Positions 13,881 to 22,131 are shown, counted from the first letter of the stretch. The stretch: DNA of 64,000 bases from CADEDH01 sp965263455 (GCA_965263455.1 CBDHHN010000004.1:2790001-2854000); one strand, 5' to 3'. The notes: generated by a model from the letters alone, not told the origin. Numbers and translations: made by a program.

Positions 13881-14678
13881 ATGAACACCGAGGGCATCCC
13901 GATCGTCGCACTCTCACTCGTACTCCTTGCCGTGATTGGCGAGGTCATCTGGTCCCGCCGGAGAGGGGTGAACCTCTACAGCCGAAACGAAACGCTCGCC
14001 AGCCTTGTCGTCGGCATCATGAACCGGCTCGGCGGCATCCTGACTCTTGCGCTGAAGTACGCAGCCATCGCCTTCGTGGCCCAGTTCGTCCCGTGGGAGC
14101 TGCCGACGAACGTCTGGACGTTCATCGCCGGCTTCTTCGTCGTCGAGGTCTTCTACTACTGGTACCACCGCATGAACCACGAGGTGCCGTTCCTCTGGGC
14201 ACTGCACCACGTGCACCACTCGAGTCCCGAGTACAACATGACGACCTCGGTGCGCCTCAACGTGCTCAGCAACCTGGTTGGTGCGGTGTGGTTCGCCCCC
14301 ATGGCGGTGTTCGGCTTCAGCGACACGATCATCCTCACGACGCTGTCGGCGGCGCTGTTCTTCCAGTTCTTCCTCCACACCCAGGCCATCCCGCCCATCG
14401 GCCGGATCGAGGGATGGATCAACACGCCCTCCGCCCACCGTGTGCACCACGGCTCAAACGACTGGTGCATCGACCGCAATTACGCCGGCACGTTCGCCTT
14501 CCTCGACCGCCTCTTCGGCACCTACCAGCCCGAGATCGGACCGGTCACCTATGGAGTGACCACGGGTCACTACGGCTACAACCCGCTCAAGCTCGCCTTC
14601 TCGCCGATTATCAACTGGGCCACACGGAAGGGTTGGAAGCGCGAGAGGGCCATCATCGAACAGCAAGCCGCCGGCTGA
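13881..14678 (+). CDS. Sterol desaturase/fatty acid hydroxylase family membrane protein
   Basis: A 265-residue integral membrane di-iron oxygenase. The histidine boxes are visible in the expected order: HRMNHE, then HHVHHSSPEYN, then HRVHHGSN. Hydrophobic segments at residues 5-25, 45-70, 75-95 and 130-165 bracket the first boxes. It would hydroxylate or desaturate a lipid, sterol-like or carotenoid substrate at the membrane using an unidentified electron donor. The upstream palindromes and TetR gene point to inducible expression. Location within the tRNA-Gly element suggests horizontal acquisition. Confidence 0.9.
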   Translation: MNTEGIPIVALSLVLLAVIGEVIWSRRRGVNLYSRNETLASLVVGIMNRLGGILTLALKYAAIAFVAQFVPWELPTNVWTFIAGFFVVEVFYYWYHRMNHEVPFLWALHHVHHSSPEYNMTTSVRLNVLSNLVGAVWFAPMAVFGFSDTIILTTLSAALFFQFFLHTQAIPPIGRIEGWINTPSAHRVHHGSNDWCIDRNYAGTFAFLDRLFGTYQPEIGPVTYGVTTGHYGYNPLKLAFSPIINWATRKGWKRERAIIEQQAAG

Positions 14679-15062
14679 GCCACCCGCCGTCGAACGTGGT
14701 CAACGCTGCTTCGAACAGGGCGACCTTGTCGATGGCCGGCATGCCCATGAGCGCGCCGGCGCTGCGATCGTGGCGGTCGCAGATGGCGTCGACGAAGGCG
14801 GCGCGATAGGGGCCCAGTGCCGTGGCGTCGTCCCGCGTGTCCACGGGCACCTTGACGCCGACCTTCGGTGCGAACATGTCGATCTCGGGGTCGTTCACGT
14901 CACACACGATCCCTTCCCTCTCCCGGCCGCCCGCGGTCAGCACTCAAGAACCGAAACACGCACCCGGGCACGCAGAACGGCACCTGTGGCGCGCTCGGGA
15001 TCACCGGCCAAGGATGCCACTTCGCTACCGACCGTGAGCTTGTCTGTTCTAGGCTCGCCGGT

Positions 15063-15272
15063 GTGGAGCGGCTTCGACGGATGACGGCGACTCAACGCTT
15101 CGGGCTCGTGCTCCTAGGGACCGCAATCGGCAACGTCGGACGCACCCAGCTCGACTCGGGACCCGGCGCGATCTTGCTCATGCTCGGCGGAGCATTGTGC
15201 CTCGTTGCTCTCGGACTGTTGGAGCTGAGCGTCCACCTCTGGCACACGACACGCCGGCGTCTCGCCTCCTGA
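15063..15272 (+). CDS. Small membrane protein, two predicted helices
   Basis: A short ORF with GTG at 15063 or ATG at 15081; the latter gives 63 residues. The product has FGLVLLGTAIGNVG and AILLMLGGALCLVALGLLEL as two hydrophobic segments and a basic tail TTRRRLAS, consistent with a two-helix membrane protein with a cytoplasmic C-terminus. No family is recognised. A strong ribosome-binding site is not obvious, so the gene is tentative. Confidence 0.45.
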   Translation: MERLRRMTATQRFGLVLLGTAIGNVGRTQLDSGPGAILLMLGGALCLVALGLLELSVHLWHTTRRRLAS

Positions 15273-15428
15273 GGTGTCCGGTATCGGCACCACAGCCGCA
15301 CCCGGTATCACCAATAGCCCTGGTTGCTGGTCACCGACGGTGACGACCAGGTGTTCATCGACCTGAGAACGGTCGTCGCGCGGGCGTGGTCGCGTTTCCC
15401 GAACGGCTGAACCGACGCACGACGCCCG

Positions 15429-15965
15429 CTACGAGTGGTCTCTCCCGGTTTCGTCTCCGGTAGCCACACACCGGTCGAGTTGCCTCAACGAACTTCTCGC
15501 GTCGAGGTAGATACTGCACAGGGAGTAGCCGATCGTGTAGGCCGACAGGAGCCAGAAGACCCAGGTGCCCGCGAACGCCGCGCTGTAGCGGACCCGGCAA
15601 GACCCCGGTACTCCATCGACTGACTCCACCGTCAGCTCCGTGTAGTAGCTGCGGATCAGCCAACGGAGTCCCCTGGCCCGGACGATTGCCAAACCAAGAA
15701 CCGCACCCTCTTCCCAACGGACGATCTCTGCGTGAGACCGCAGTATCCACTCCTTGGTCTGGAACTGGGCCCCGATCCCTCGTGTCCGCTCGGTAATGGC
15801 TTCGTGCTCGTCGTAGTCCTCATGCCACGCCGTCCAGGTCGTGTGGTCACTGAGGACCTTCCAGACGTCTTCGGGGGGCGCCCCGATCTGCCGATCCGTC
15901 GATACCTTCAGCAGCCTCCATCGCCTTTGGAGCAGGGCCGGCCCACCAGGGATCAGCGGTTTCAC
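15429..15965 (-). CDS. SRPBCC-family (START-like) protein
   Basis: A 178-residue protein of the polyketide cyclase/SRPBCC helix-grip fold. The signature opening is VSTDRQIGAPPEDVWKVLSD followed by HTTWTAWHEDYDEHE, then FQTKEWILRSHAEIVRWEEG, and a C-terminal long helix region with LSAYTIGYSLCSIYLDARSS. Such proteins bind hydrophobic ligands. The helix near residues 135-160 is unusually hydrophobic and could associate with membrane. Neighbours within the island give no pathway hint. About 156 bp of DNA without a gene separate it from the small membrane protein. Confidence 0.8.
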   Translation of the reverse strand: MKPLIPGGPALLQRRWRLLKVSTDRQIGAPPEDVWKVLSDHTTWTAWHEDYDEHEAITERTRGIGAQFQTKEWILRSHAEIVRWEEGAVLGLAIVRARGLRWLIRSYYTELTVESVDGVPGSCRVRYSAAFAGTWVFWLLSAYTIGYSLCSIYLDARSSLRQLDRCVATGDETGRDHS

Positions 15966-16190
15966 GGCTGCGCCTTCTGCGTAGCGGCTCGTGTCTCATA
16001 GAAGGTCACGAACCAAGAGTTGCAGCATCGAACCCACAACTCAACGGCACGACCCGAGTGCGCGAGAACATCGGCCGCCTGGCTGCATCGCCACGAACGG
16101 TGACGACCAGGCCTACGAGCAGCCTGATGAAGGTCATCAGGCTGCGGGTGACTGCGTTCCTCTGGCGAGCAAACCGGGCCACCGCGCCGG

Positions 16191-16697
16191 CTACGTGCGA
16201 CTCAGTGCGACCTTGAGTCGGGCAACGTCGTCGAGGTGGTGGGATGCGTCGTGTACTGCATGGCGACAGATCCAGTGCACGTCGTGAGACCGGGATCCGA
16301 AACCGACCTCAGACGCCCACTCTGCCGCGGCGAGCTGTCTCAAGCGAGATGCCAGCTGAGTGGCCTCAGACTCAATCGCGGCGAGGGCCGTCGCGATCGC
16401 GATCGGCTTGGCCGCCGGTGCAAACTCCGGCTCGGGTGGCTCTCCCAGGTCCGTACCCGGGCTCTCAACGGCCACGTCCAGCACGAACCTCATCCCGAAC
16501 AGAGTCTCTCGGACGTGGTCGGCGTACTCAGCGATGGACCACATGTCGGGAATCGGTCGGCGCTGCATGTCGACATCGCTCAGACCGGCCACAGCGGTCC
16601 GCCACCGATCGGGCATGGATTCGATCGCATCCAGGGCAGCACCGGTTTCCCAGACTCCGCCGTCGAATCCACATTCCACGCAGCGCTCGACCTCCAC
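16191..16697 (-). CDS. DinB-like four-helix metal-binding protein
   Basis: A 168-residue DinB_2-type protein. Metal-binding histidines typical of the family appear as EYADHVRETLFG in helix 2 and HDASHHLDDVARLK near the C-terminus. The N-terminus contains VERCVECGFDGG. DinB-fold enzymes in actinomycetes often use mycothiol as co-substrate in thiol transfer or isomerisation. The gene lies between an SRPBCC protein and a small conserved protein, all on the minus strand with 160-225-bp gaps, so they are probably separate transcripts. Confidence 0.82.
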   Translation of the reverse strand: MEVERCVECGFDGGVWETGAALDAIESMPDRWRTAVAGLSDVDMQRRPIPDMWSIAEYADHVRETLFGMRFVLDVAVESPGTDLGEPPEPEFAPAAKPIAIATALAAIESEATQLASRLRQLAAAEWASEVGFGSRSHDVHWICRHAVHDASHHLDDVARLKVALSRT

Positions 16698-16861
16698 GAT
16701 CGCATCGTAGGGACTGCCGAAGAGTCCTCAGACAGAACCGGTCGGGTACGGCACGACTGCTGTGCTCGGCAACGCTCATCGTCCGGCTCGTCGCCCTGAT
16801 GGTGGTGGTTTCCAAGCAGATGGGCAGCTCGGCATTGCCGGGACCTGCTGCGCTCGACGAC

Positions 16862-17152
16862 TCAGGGGAACCCATCGATGAACGCTGAGAACCTGTCTCC
16901 ATGATCGCTTCCGAGAACCTCGGCCAACGCGAGCTTCATCGGCTCCAGATCCGTGGCAGCTTCATCCCGGTCGGAGAAGAACCTTGTGTGCACCATCGAG
17001 CCATAGACACCGCACGTGATGGACCAGGGAGCGTGGCCGCCCCGCTCAAGGGTGATTCGGGCGCCCCCAGCATGTTCTTCGTCGAATTCGATCACCCCGC
17101 CCTCGCTTCCAAGCTGGCCGATGCTGGCTCCGCCCTCATACGCATGCCACAT
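16862..17152 (-). CDS. Conserved small protein of unknown function
   Basis: A 96-residue protein with ordered sequence: GASIGQLGSEGGVIEFDEEH, ARITLERGGHAPWSITCGVY, GSMVHTRFFSDRDEAATDL. The pattern (GSEGG, then D-E-E-H, then ITCGVYG-MVHT-FF) looks like a widespread family of uncharacterised proteins of about 90-100 residues. No catalytic assignment can be made. It is the last intact gene before the dapB-like fragment and tRNA-Gly. Confidence 0.65.
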   Translation of the reverse strand: MWHAYEGGASIGQLGSEGGVIEFDEEHAGGARITLERGGHAPWSITCGVYGSMVHTRFFSDRDEAATDLEPMKLALAEVLGSDHGDRFSAFIDGFP

Positions 17153-17309
17153 CCCGCCAAGACTACGAGGCTGCTCGCACGCACAACGGCACCGATGCAG
17201 TGCCCGACAACGACGGACGTCAGTTTGCCGGGCTCACCGAGGGTGGGGGGATCCGTGGGTCAGCACGCTGGCCCGGACGTACTCTGGGGTGGTTCCGAAA
17301 GTAGGTCTC

Positions 17310-17489
17310 ATGGAAGTCTGCATCGTTGGCGCAACCGGCGGGGTGGGGCAGCGGCTGGTCCGGGCTGTCCTTGCCTCTGAGGAACTCAGTCTGCAGAGCG
17401 CCGTGGCCAAGCGGGCGGAGGGCCAGGACGTCGGGACGCCATCGGGGATGGTGCGTGCGGTGTCGTGGTCGTGGCGGACACCCGGGTAG
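17310..17489 (+). pseudogene. N-terminal fragment of a Rossmann-fold reductase, DapB-like
   Basis: ATG at 17310 opens MEVCIVGATGGVGQRLVRAV, a nucleotide-binding G-x-x-G-x-x-G motif, then LASEELSLQSAVAKRAEGQD. This resembles the first 45-50 residues of dihydrodipicolinate reductase-type enzymes. Resemblance ends near GQDVG and the frame terminates at 17489, so about four-fifths of the protein is missing. It abuts the recombinase-type repeats and tRNA-Gly, so it may be a host gene piece captured at the element end. SDR-like epimerase is an alternative identity. Confidence 0.5.
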
Positions 17490-17509
17490 TTGCATATTGG
17501 CTGCAAGCT

Positions 17510-17531
17510 ACGGGCACTGGACGGGCACTGA
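17510..17531 (+). repeat. Direct-repeat pair CGGGCACTGR, right end of large element
   Basis: ACGGGCACTGGACGGGCACT at 17510-17529 is a tandem pair with 11-bp period and nearly matches 5035-5056, including the preceding GCT. It lies about 60 bp from the intact tRNA-Gly. Together the two pairs mark both ends of the 12.7 kb element. Confidence 0.5.
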
Positions 17532-17591
17532 GGCCGCTGGCGCTCCCTTGTGGTGGCGGTTCGGGGAGCGTTTTCCCTGGTGAGGGGCTTG

Positions 17592-17662
17592 AGCGGGTGA
17601 GGAGAATCGAACTCCCGTATTCAGCTTGGGAAGCTGATGTTCTACCATTGAACTACACCCGC
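17592..17662 (-). tRNA. tRNA-Gly, anticodon CCC
   Basis: The complement folds as a complete tRNA: acceptor stem GCGGGTG/CACCCGC (7 bp), D arm with GTTC/GAAC, anticodon stem TCAGC/GCTGA with loop TTCCCAA giving anticodon CCC, variable loop, and T arm GGGAG-TTCGATT-CTCCT. The discriminator base is T as in bacterial tRNA-Gly, and CCA is not encoded. A plausible -10 box TACACT lies 15 bp upstream on the minus strand (17677-17682). Its 3' end faces the accessory region and is duplicated at 4244-4279 and 4883-4928. Confidence 0.95.
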
Positions 17663-17686
17663 AGGTAGGACTCCGGAGTGTAGCAG

Positions 17687-17702
17687 CGGCCCTGGCGGGC
17701 CG
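17687..17702 (-). terminator. Hairpin between PhyH gene and tRNA-Gly
   Basis: CGGCCC (17687-17692) and GGGCCG (17697-17702) form a 6-bp GC stem with a 4-nt loop, 43 bp after the stop of the PhyH gene and upstream of the tRNA. No U-run follows. It could terminate the PhyH transcript. Confidence 0.4.
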
Positions 17703-17744
17703 TTCAGGGGATCCGGCCCGCCGGCCTCAGGGACCGTGCCGGAG

Positions 17745-18659
17745 CTACGACTCCCCGTCGGGACGGTCGGCGTCCCAGCGGCCCCAGTCCATGTCGTGGC
17801 GCCAGGGTCGGAGGAACACCTCACCCGGCGGTTGATCGATGCCTCGCCAGGGGTAGGGGTCCTCGCCCGAGACCGGGACGATGACCCGGTGGTCGTGGGT
17901 GGCGGCGTCGACCAGCCGATCCCCGCCGGTCGTCCACGGCAGGTTCGACCACGCGTTCATGTAGTGGTTGACCAGAGCCCGCCGGGTCCGGTCGCTGCGG
18001 TTGCGGCGGGATCGGTGGAGCAGGTAGCCGTTGAAGAAGACGACGTCGCCCGCCGACACCTCCACCAGGCGCTCGCCCTCGGTGTCGAAGCCGTGGGCCT
18101 GGTCGGTCGGGTCGTACTCGTCGGGCTGGTCGTGAGGCGCCGTGGGCCACAGCTGCCCCATGCGGTGGCTGCCGGGCAGCACCCGCAGGCAACCGTTGGC
18201 CTCGGTGGCGTCGTCGAGGGCGATCCAGGCCCCGACCAGCGACCGGTCGCGGGTGGCGATGAAGCGCTCGTCCTGATGCCAGGCCTGGCCCGGGAACCCG
18301 GCCGGTTTCAGGAACAGCATCGACTGCATGCACTTGACCCGACCGTCCCAGTGGGGGAGGTGGGCACCCGTGATCCGGCTCAGCACCTCGACGATCCCGG
18401 GATGGGTGACCACGGCCGCCGCCGTCGACGACACCCAGTGGGGGAAGTGCACGCACAGGATCCCGCCCCCGGTCCCGCCGTCGGCCGCCTCGCCCCCGCC
18501 CTCGACAGGGTTGGCGATCGGGTAGTCCCCGGCGGCGAAGCGCTCGACGTCGGCCCGCACCGCCTCGACCTCATCGGGCGAGACCAGTCCCGGCACCACC
18601 AGGTAGCCGTCGTCGATGTAGGAGCGGACCTGGGCGTCGGAGGTGTCGGTCACGGTCAT
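17745..18659 (-). CDS. Phytanoyl-CoA dioxygenase (PhyH) family protein
   Basis: A 304-residue Fe(II)/2-oxoglutarate-dependent oxygenase with all expected residues. The proximal iron site is H128-Q-D130 in AWHQDERF, followed by GAWIALDDATEANGCLRVLP and GSHR, and the distal His is in FFNGYLLHRSRRNRSD with the 2-oxoglutarate-binding Arg in the next residues. N-terminal SDAQVRSYIDDGYLVVPGLV is the standard PhyH opening. It stands alone, on the chromosome side of tRNA-Gly, so it is not part of the accessory element and is unlike the HxE variant at 10482. Substrate unknown. Confidence 0.9.
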   Translation of the reverse strand: MTVTDTSDAQVRSYIDDGYLVVPGLVSPDEVEAVRADVERFAAGDYPIANPVEGGGEAADGGTGGGILCVHFPHWVSSTAAAVVTHPGIVEVLSRITGAHLPHWDGRVKCMQSMLFLKPAGFPGQAWHQDERFIATRDRSLVGAWIALDDATEANGCLRVLPGSHRMGQLWPTAPHDQPDEYDPTDQAHGFDTEGERLVEVSAGDVVFFNGYLLHRSRRNRSDRTRRALVNHYMNAWSNLPWTTGGDRLVDAATHDHRVIVPVSGEDPYPWRGIDQPPGEVFLRPWRHDMDWGRWDADRPDGES

Positions 18660-18759
18660 GACCCGAGTCTCTCAGGCGGCCTCCGCCGGGGCCAAGGTCC
18701 GCCCGACCCTCTCCGGTACTCGACCCACCACCGACCGGCGAGCCGAGTGACGGGCCCGG

Positions 18760-19323
18760 TCAGGCCAGAAGGTCGTGGTGCCGGGGGTTCTGGGCGATGT
18801 GGTCGGCGGCGAACGGGCACAGAGGCACCACCCGCTCCCCGGCGGCCCGGATCCGGTCCAGGGCCCCGTCGACCAGGCGGGCGGCGTAGCCCTGGCCCCG
18901 GTGCTGGGGGAACGTCTCGACGTGGGGGATGATGACCGACCCGTTCCGGCGGCGGTAGTCGGCGAGCCCCACCGTCACCCCGTCCCGCCGGAGTTCGTAG
19001 CGGCCCCGGTCGCCCTCGCCCTCGGGGCCGGGCACGTCGACCACCTCGAACGTCGGCCCCGACGCCGGCTCGGCCGCCGACCCGTCGAGTTGGGCCACCT
19101 TGGCCGCCAGGGCCTCGTCGGAGGGCTCGGTCAGGTGGGTCCCGTCGTCGAACACGATCACGGGGATCCGCTTGAGGCCGTCGTTGCGTTCGAGCACGAC
19201 ATCGACCGCCTCGGGCCGGGCCGCCAGGTCGACGTAGTCGTAGGCCACGCCGTGCTCGTCCAGCCAGGCCCGGGAGCGGCGGCAGTCGCTGCACCAGTCG
19301 GCGCCGTACAGGGTGATGGTCAC
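18760..19323 (-). CDS. Glutaredoxin-like domain fused to GNAT acetyltransferase
   Basis: From a GTG at 19323 the protein has 187 residues. Residues 1-75 are a glutaredoxin/mycoredoxin-type thioredoxin fold (TITLYGADWCSDCRRSRAWL) with active-site Cys11 and Cys14, a cis-Pro in KRIPVIVFDDGTHLTEPSDE, and no transmembrane part. Residues 95-187 are a compact GNAT domain of the YidJ/NATD1 type: YELRRDGVTVGLADYRRRNG, the acyl-CoA loop PQHRGQGYAARLVDGALDRI and the end VPLCPFAADHIAQNPRHHDL. An upstream in-frame ATG at 19380 would add 19 residues of low-complexity sequence and is less likely. The domain fusion suggests redox-linked small-molecule acetylation. Confidence 0.82.
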   Translation of the reverse strand: MTITLYGADWCSDCRRSRAWLDEHGVAYDYVDLAARPEAVDVVLERNDGLKRIPVIVFDDGTHLTEPSDEALAAKVAQLDGSAAEPASGPTFEVVDVPGPEGEGDRGRYELRRDGVTVGLADYRRRNGSVIIPHVETFPQHRGQGYAARLVDGALDRIRAAGERVVPLCPFAADHIAQNPRHHDLLA

Positions 19324-19472
19324 GCCCGCCTCAACCCCGCCCGCCGGACCCTTGTTCCCCACCCCGGTTCCCGGGCTCACGGCGGCCAGGCCCTGGGCTT
19401 GGGCGACGGTGTCGGCGGCCCAGGGGCGCCATGCCCTGGCACGGCGGGATTCGGGGTCGATAACGTCGCCCC

Positions 19473-22007
19473 ATGACGCAACCGCTGGCGGGGATTCAGG
19501 TGGTCGAGTTGGCCACCGGTGTGGCCGGGCCCTACGTGGGCAAGCTCCTGGCCGACTTCGGGGCCGACGTGATCAAGGTCGAGCCTCCGGGCGGCGATCC
19601 GGCCCGGTTCCACGGCCCGTTCCCCGACGACAAGCCCGACCCCGAGCAGAGCGCCCTGTTCCTCCACCTCAACGGCAACAAACGCAGCGTCGCCGCCGAC
19701 CTCGACCGGGCCCACGACCGGGCCCTGGTGGCCGAGTTGGCGGCCGACGCCGCCATCCTCATCGAATCGGTGGCCCCCGGCGACCTCGAACGCCGAGGCC
19801 TCGGCGTGGCCGCCCTCCACGAGGCCAACCCCGGCCTCGTCGTCACCAGCGTCACCCCGTTCGGCCAGACCGGCCCCTACGCCGACCGCCTGGGGGCCGA
19901 CATCGTCACCTACGCCATGGGCGGCCCCATGTTCGGCACCGGGGTGGCCGAGCGGGAGCCGGCCAAGCTGGGTGGCAACCTCACGTCCTACCAGTGCGGA
20001 AACGTGGCCGCCACCGCCACCCTGGCCGCCCTGACCATGGCCGAGCAGTCCGGCCGGGGCACCCACATCGACCTCTCGATGTTCGAGGCCCAGGCCGGCT
20101 CCATCGACCGTCGCGTCACCTACCTGCTCTGGTACCTGTGGACCGGGCAGGTGGTTCCTCGGGCCGAGGCCGCCACGATGCGCGCCCTGCCCAACGGGTT
20201 CTTCCCCACCGCCGACGGCCACGTCCTGGCCTTCACCCTGCCCCCCTGGGTTCCCCGCATGCTGGCCGTGCTCGACGACCCCGACCTGGCCAAGCGCTTC
20301 GCCGAACCCGACTGGCTGGCCGACGAGGAGCTGCCGGATCTCGTCCAGGCCGCCCTCTACCCGTGGCTGTTCGAAGGCGACAAGGCCGACCGGTCCCGCA
20401 CGGCCCAGGCCCACAAGTGGCCCCTCACCGCCCTCAACCCGCCCGTCGACGTGCTCCGCGACGAGCACTTCGACCTCCGCTCCTTCTTCACCCCGGCCGA
20501 GCAGGCCCACCCGGAGGCGGGCACCTTCCGCCAGCCCGGGGCCCCGTTCCGCCTCGGCGACGCCTGGCGGCTCCGGGCCCCGGCCCCCGTCCTCGACCAG
20601 CACGGGGCCGAGATACGGGCCGCCGTCCGCTCGACCCGGGGCGCCCCCTTCGGGCCCGTCCCCGCCCCGGCGACGTCCGCCAATCGCCCGGCCCGGACCG
20701 AGCAACGCCTCCCCCTGGAGGGGATCCGGGTCCTCGACATGACCGTGGTGTGGGCCGGGCCGGCCTGCACCATGCACCTGGCCGATCTCGGGGCCGAGGT
20801 GATCCGGGTCGACAACCCCTACGTCTTCCCTCCGGCCACCCGGGGCCACCTGCCCCGACCCGACGCCGCCATCGTGGCCGACTTCGGGCCCCTGGGCGGC
20901 GGCTATCCCAACCTCGACGTCAGCGGTCGCCCGTGGAACAAGCACGGCATGTGGTCGGCCCACGCCCGGAACAAGAAGAGTTGCACCCTCGACATCCGCA
21001 CCGAACTGGGGCGGGAGACCTTTCTTCGCCTGGTCGGCGAGTGTGATGTGTTCGTCGAGAACAACTCGTCGCCGACCATGGACAAGCTGGGCATCGGGTG
21101 GGACGCCCTCCACGCCGCCAACCCCCGACTCATCGCCCTTCGCATGCCCCCCATGAGTCTCAGCGGCCCCTACAGCGAGTACGTGGGCTTCGGCGCCAGC
21201 TTCGAGGCCCTGTGCGGGCTGACCATGCTCCGGGGCTACCGCGACGACGATCCGACGACCACCTCGGCCGTGTTCCACATGGACCCGACCAGCGGGGCCA
21301 CCGGGGCCTTCGCCGTGCTCTGCGCTCTGCGACGCAGGGCCGAGACCGGGGTGGGGGAGCTGGTCGAGTTCGCCCAGAGCGAGGCCATGATGCAGCACAT
21401 CGGCGAGTACTTCGTCGATGCCGAGCGCACCGGTCGTCGCCACGGCCCCTACGGCAACCGTCACGTGACCCACGCCCCCCAGGGTTGCTACCGCTGCATC
21501 GGCGACGACCGGTGGCTGGTGTTGTCGGTCGAGACCGACGAGCAGTGGGCCGGACTGTGCACGGCCCTCGGTCGCCCCGGTCTGGTCGACGATGCCCGTT
21601 TCGCCACCGCCGCCGACCGGCAGGCCAACCACGACGAGCTGGACGGGCTGATCGAGGCCTGGACCGCCGGGCTCGATCGCCACGAGGCCTGGGAGCGGCT
21701 CCAGGCGGCCGGGGTCCCATCGGGCCCGGTGCTGGACGAGGCCGACGCCTACGCCGACCCCCACCTGGCCGACCGGGGGTTCTTCCGGACCCAGGGTTCG
21801 GACGACGTAGGCACCTGGGACTTCCCCGGCCACCAGTGGCGCTGGACCGGTCCCCCCATGCGGTGGGAGTCGATCTGCGCCCTGGGCGACGCCAACGAGT
21901 ACGTGTACCGGCGGCTCCTGGGCCTGACCGACGCCGAGTACGCCGCCCTCGAAGCCGAAGGCCACCTCACCCCCGACTACCTCCAACCTGACGGAACCCC
22001 CTATTAG
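19473..22007 (+). CDS. CaiB/BaiF-type CoA transferase, two domains in tandem
   Basis: An 844-residue protein made of two consecutive class III CoA-transferase domains. Domain 1 begins GIQVVELATGVAGPYVGKLL; domain 2 begins near residue 413 with LEGIRVLDMTVVWAGPACTM. In domain 1 the catalytic Asp sits in GTHIDLSMFEAQ; the equivalent place in domain 2 reads GELVEFAQSEAMM, Glu instead of Asp. Normal family members are about 400 residues and dimerise as interlocked rings, so the fusion probably forms a pseudo-dimer with one standard active site. Substrates (carboxylic acid and CoA donor) are unknown. The stop codon lies inside the first copy of a 51-bp repeat. Confidence 0.9.
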   Translation: MTQPLAGIQVVELATGVAGPYVGKLLADFGADVIKVEPPGGDPARFHGPFPDDKPDPEQSALFLHLNGNKRSVAADLDRAHDRALVAELAADAAILIESVAPGDLERRGLGVAALHEANPGLVVTSVTPFGQTGPYADRLGADIVTYAMGGPMFGTGVAEREPAKLGGNLTSYQCGNVAATATLAALTMAEQSGRGTHIDLSMFEAQAGSIDRRVTYLLWYLWTGQVVPRAEAATMRALPNGFFPTADGHVLAFTLPPWVPRMLAVLDDPDLAKRFAEPDWLADEELPDLVQAALYPWLFEGDKADRSRTAQAHKWPLTALNPPVDVLRDEHFDLRSFFTPAEQAHPEAGTFRQPGAPFRLGDAWRLRAPAPVLDQHGAEIRAAVRSTRGAPFGPVPAPATSANRPARTEQRLPLEGIRVLDMTVVWAGPACTMHLADLGAEVIRVDNPYVFPPATRGHLPRPDAAIVADFGPLGGGYPNLDVSGRPWNKHGMWSAHARNKKSCTLDIRTELGRETFLRLVGECDVFVENNSSPTMDKLGIGWDALHAANPRLIALRMPPMSLSGPYSEYVGFGASFEALCGLTMLRGYRDDDPTTTSAVFHMDPTSGATGAFAVLCALRRRAETGVGELVEFAQSEAMMQHIGEYFVDAERTGRRHGPYGNRHVTHAPQGCYRCIGDDRWLVLSVETDEQWAGLCTALGRPGLVDDARFATAADRQANHDELDGLIEAWTAGLDRHEAWERLQAAGVPSGPVLDEADAYADPHLADRGFFRTQGSDDVGTWDFPGHQWRWTGPPMRWESICALGDANEYVYRRLLGLTDAEYAALEAEGHLTPDYLQPDGTPY

Positions 22008-22125
22008 CGTCAGCTGGGAGGGGGTTCGTCGAGGTCCCTGACGGGAACCCCCTATTAGCGTCAGCTGGGAGGGGGTTCGTCGAGGTCCCTGACGGGAACC
22101 CCCTATTAGCGTCAGCTGGGAGGGG
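21990..22125. repeat. 51-bp tandem repeat, each unit a hairpin (2.7 copies)
   Basis: Units begin at 21990 (50 bp), 22040 (51 bp) and 22091 (partial, 35 bp) and are otherwise identical. Each full unit contains GAACCCCCT and AGGGGGTTC, a perfect 9-bp stem around a 16-nt loop that includes CAGCTG. The first unit overlaps the last codons and TAG of the CoA-transferase gene. Position between convergent genes suggests duplicated bidirectional terminators. There are no spacers, so it is not a CRISPR. Confidence 0.85.
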
Positions 22126-22131
22126 TGGGGC

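Noticed and set aside
14653..14943. Minus-strand frame of 96 codons overlapping the end of the fatty acid hydroxylase
   Set aside because: No family resemblance or ribosome-binding site, and it overlaps a real gene by 26 bp; it could be a remnant but the evidence is too weak.
21990..22125. Tandem 51-bp repeat considered as a CRISPR array
   Set aside because: Copies abut directly without unique spacers and lie on a gene's 3' end.
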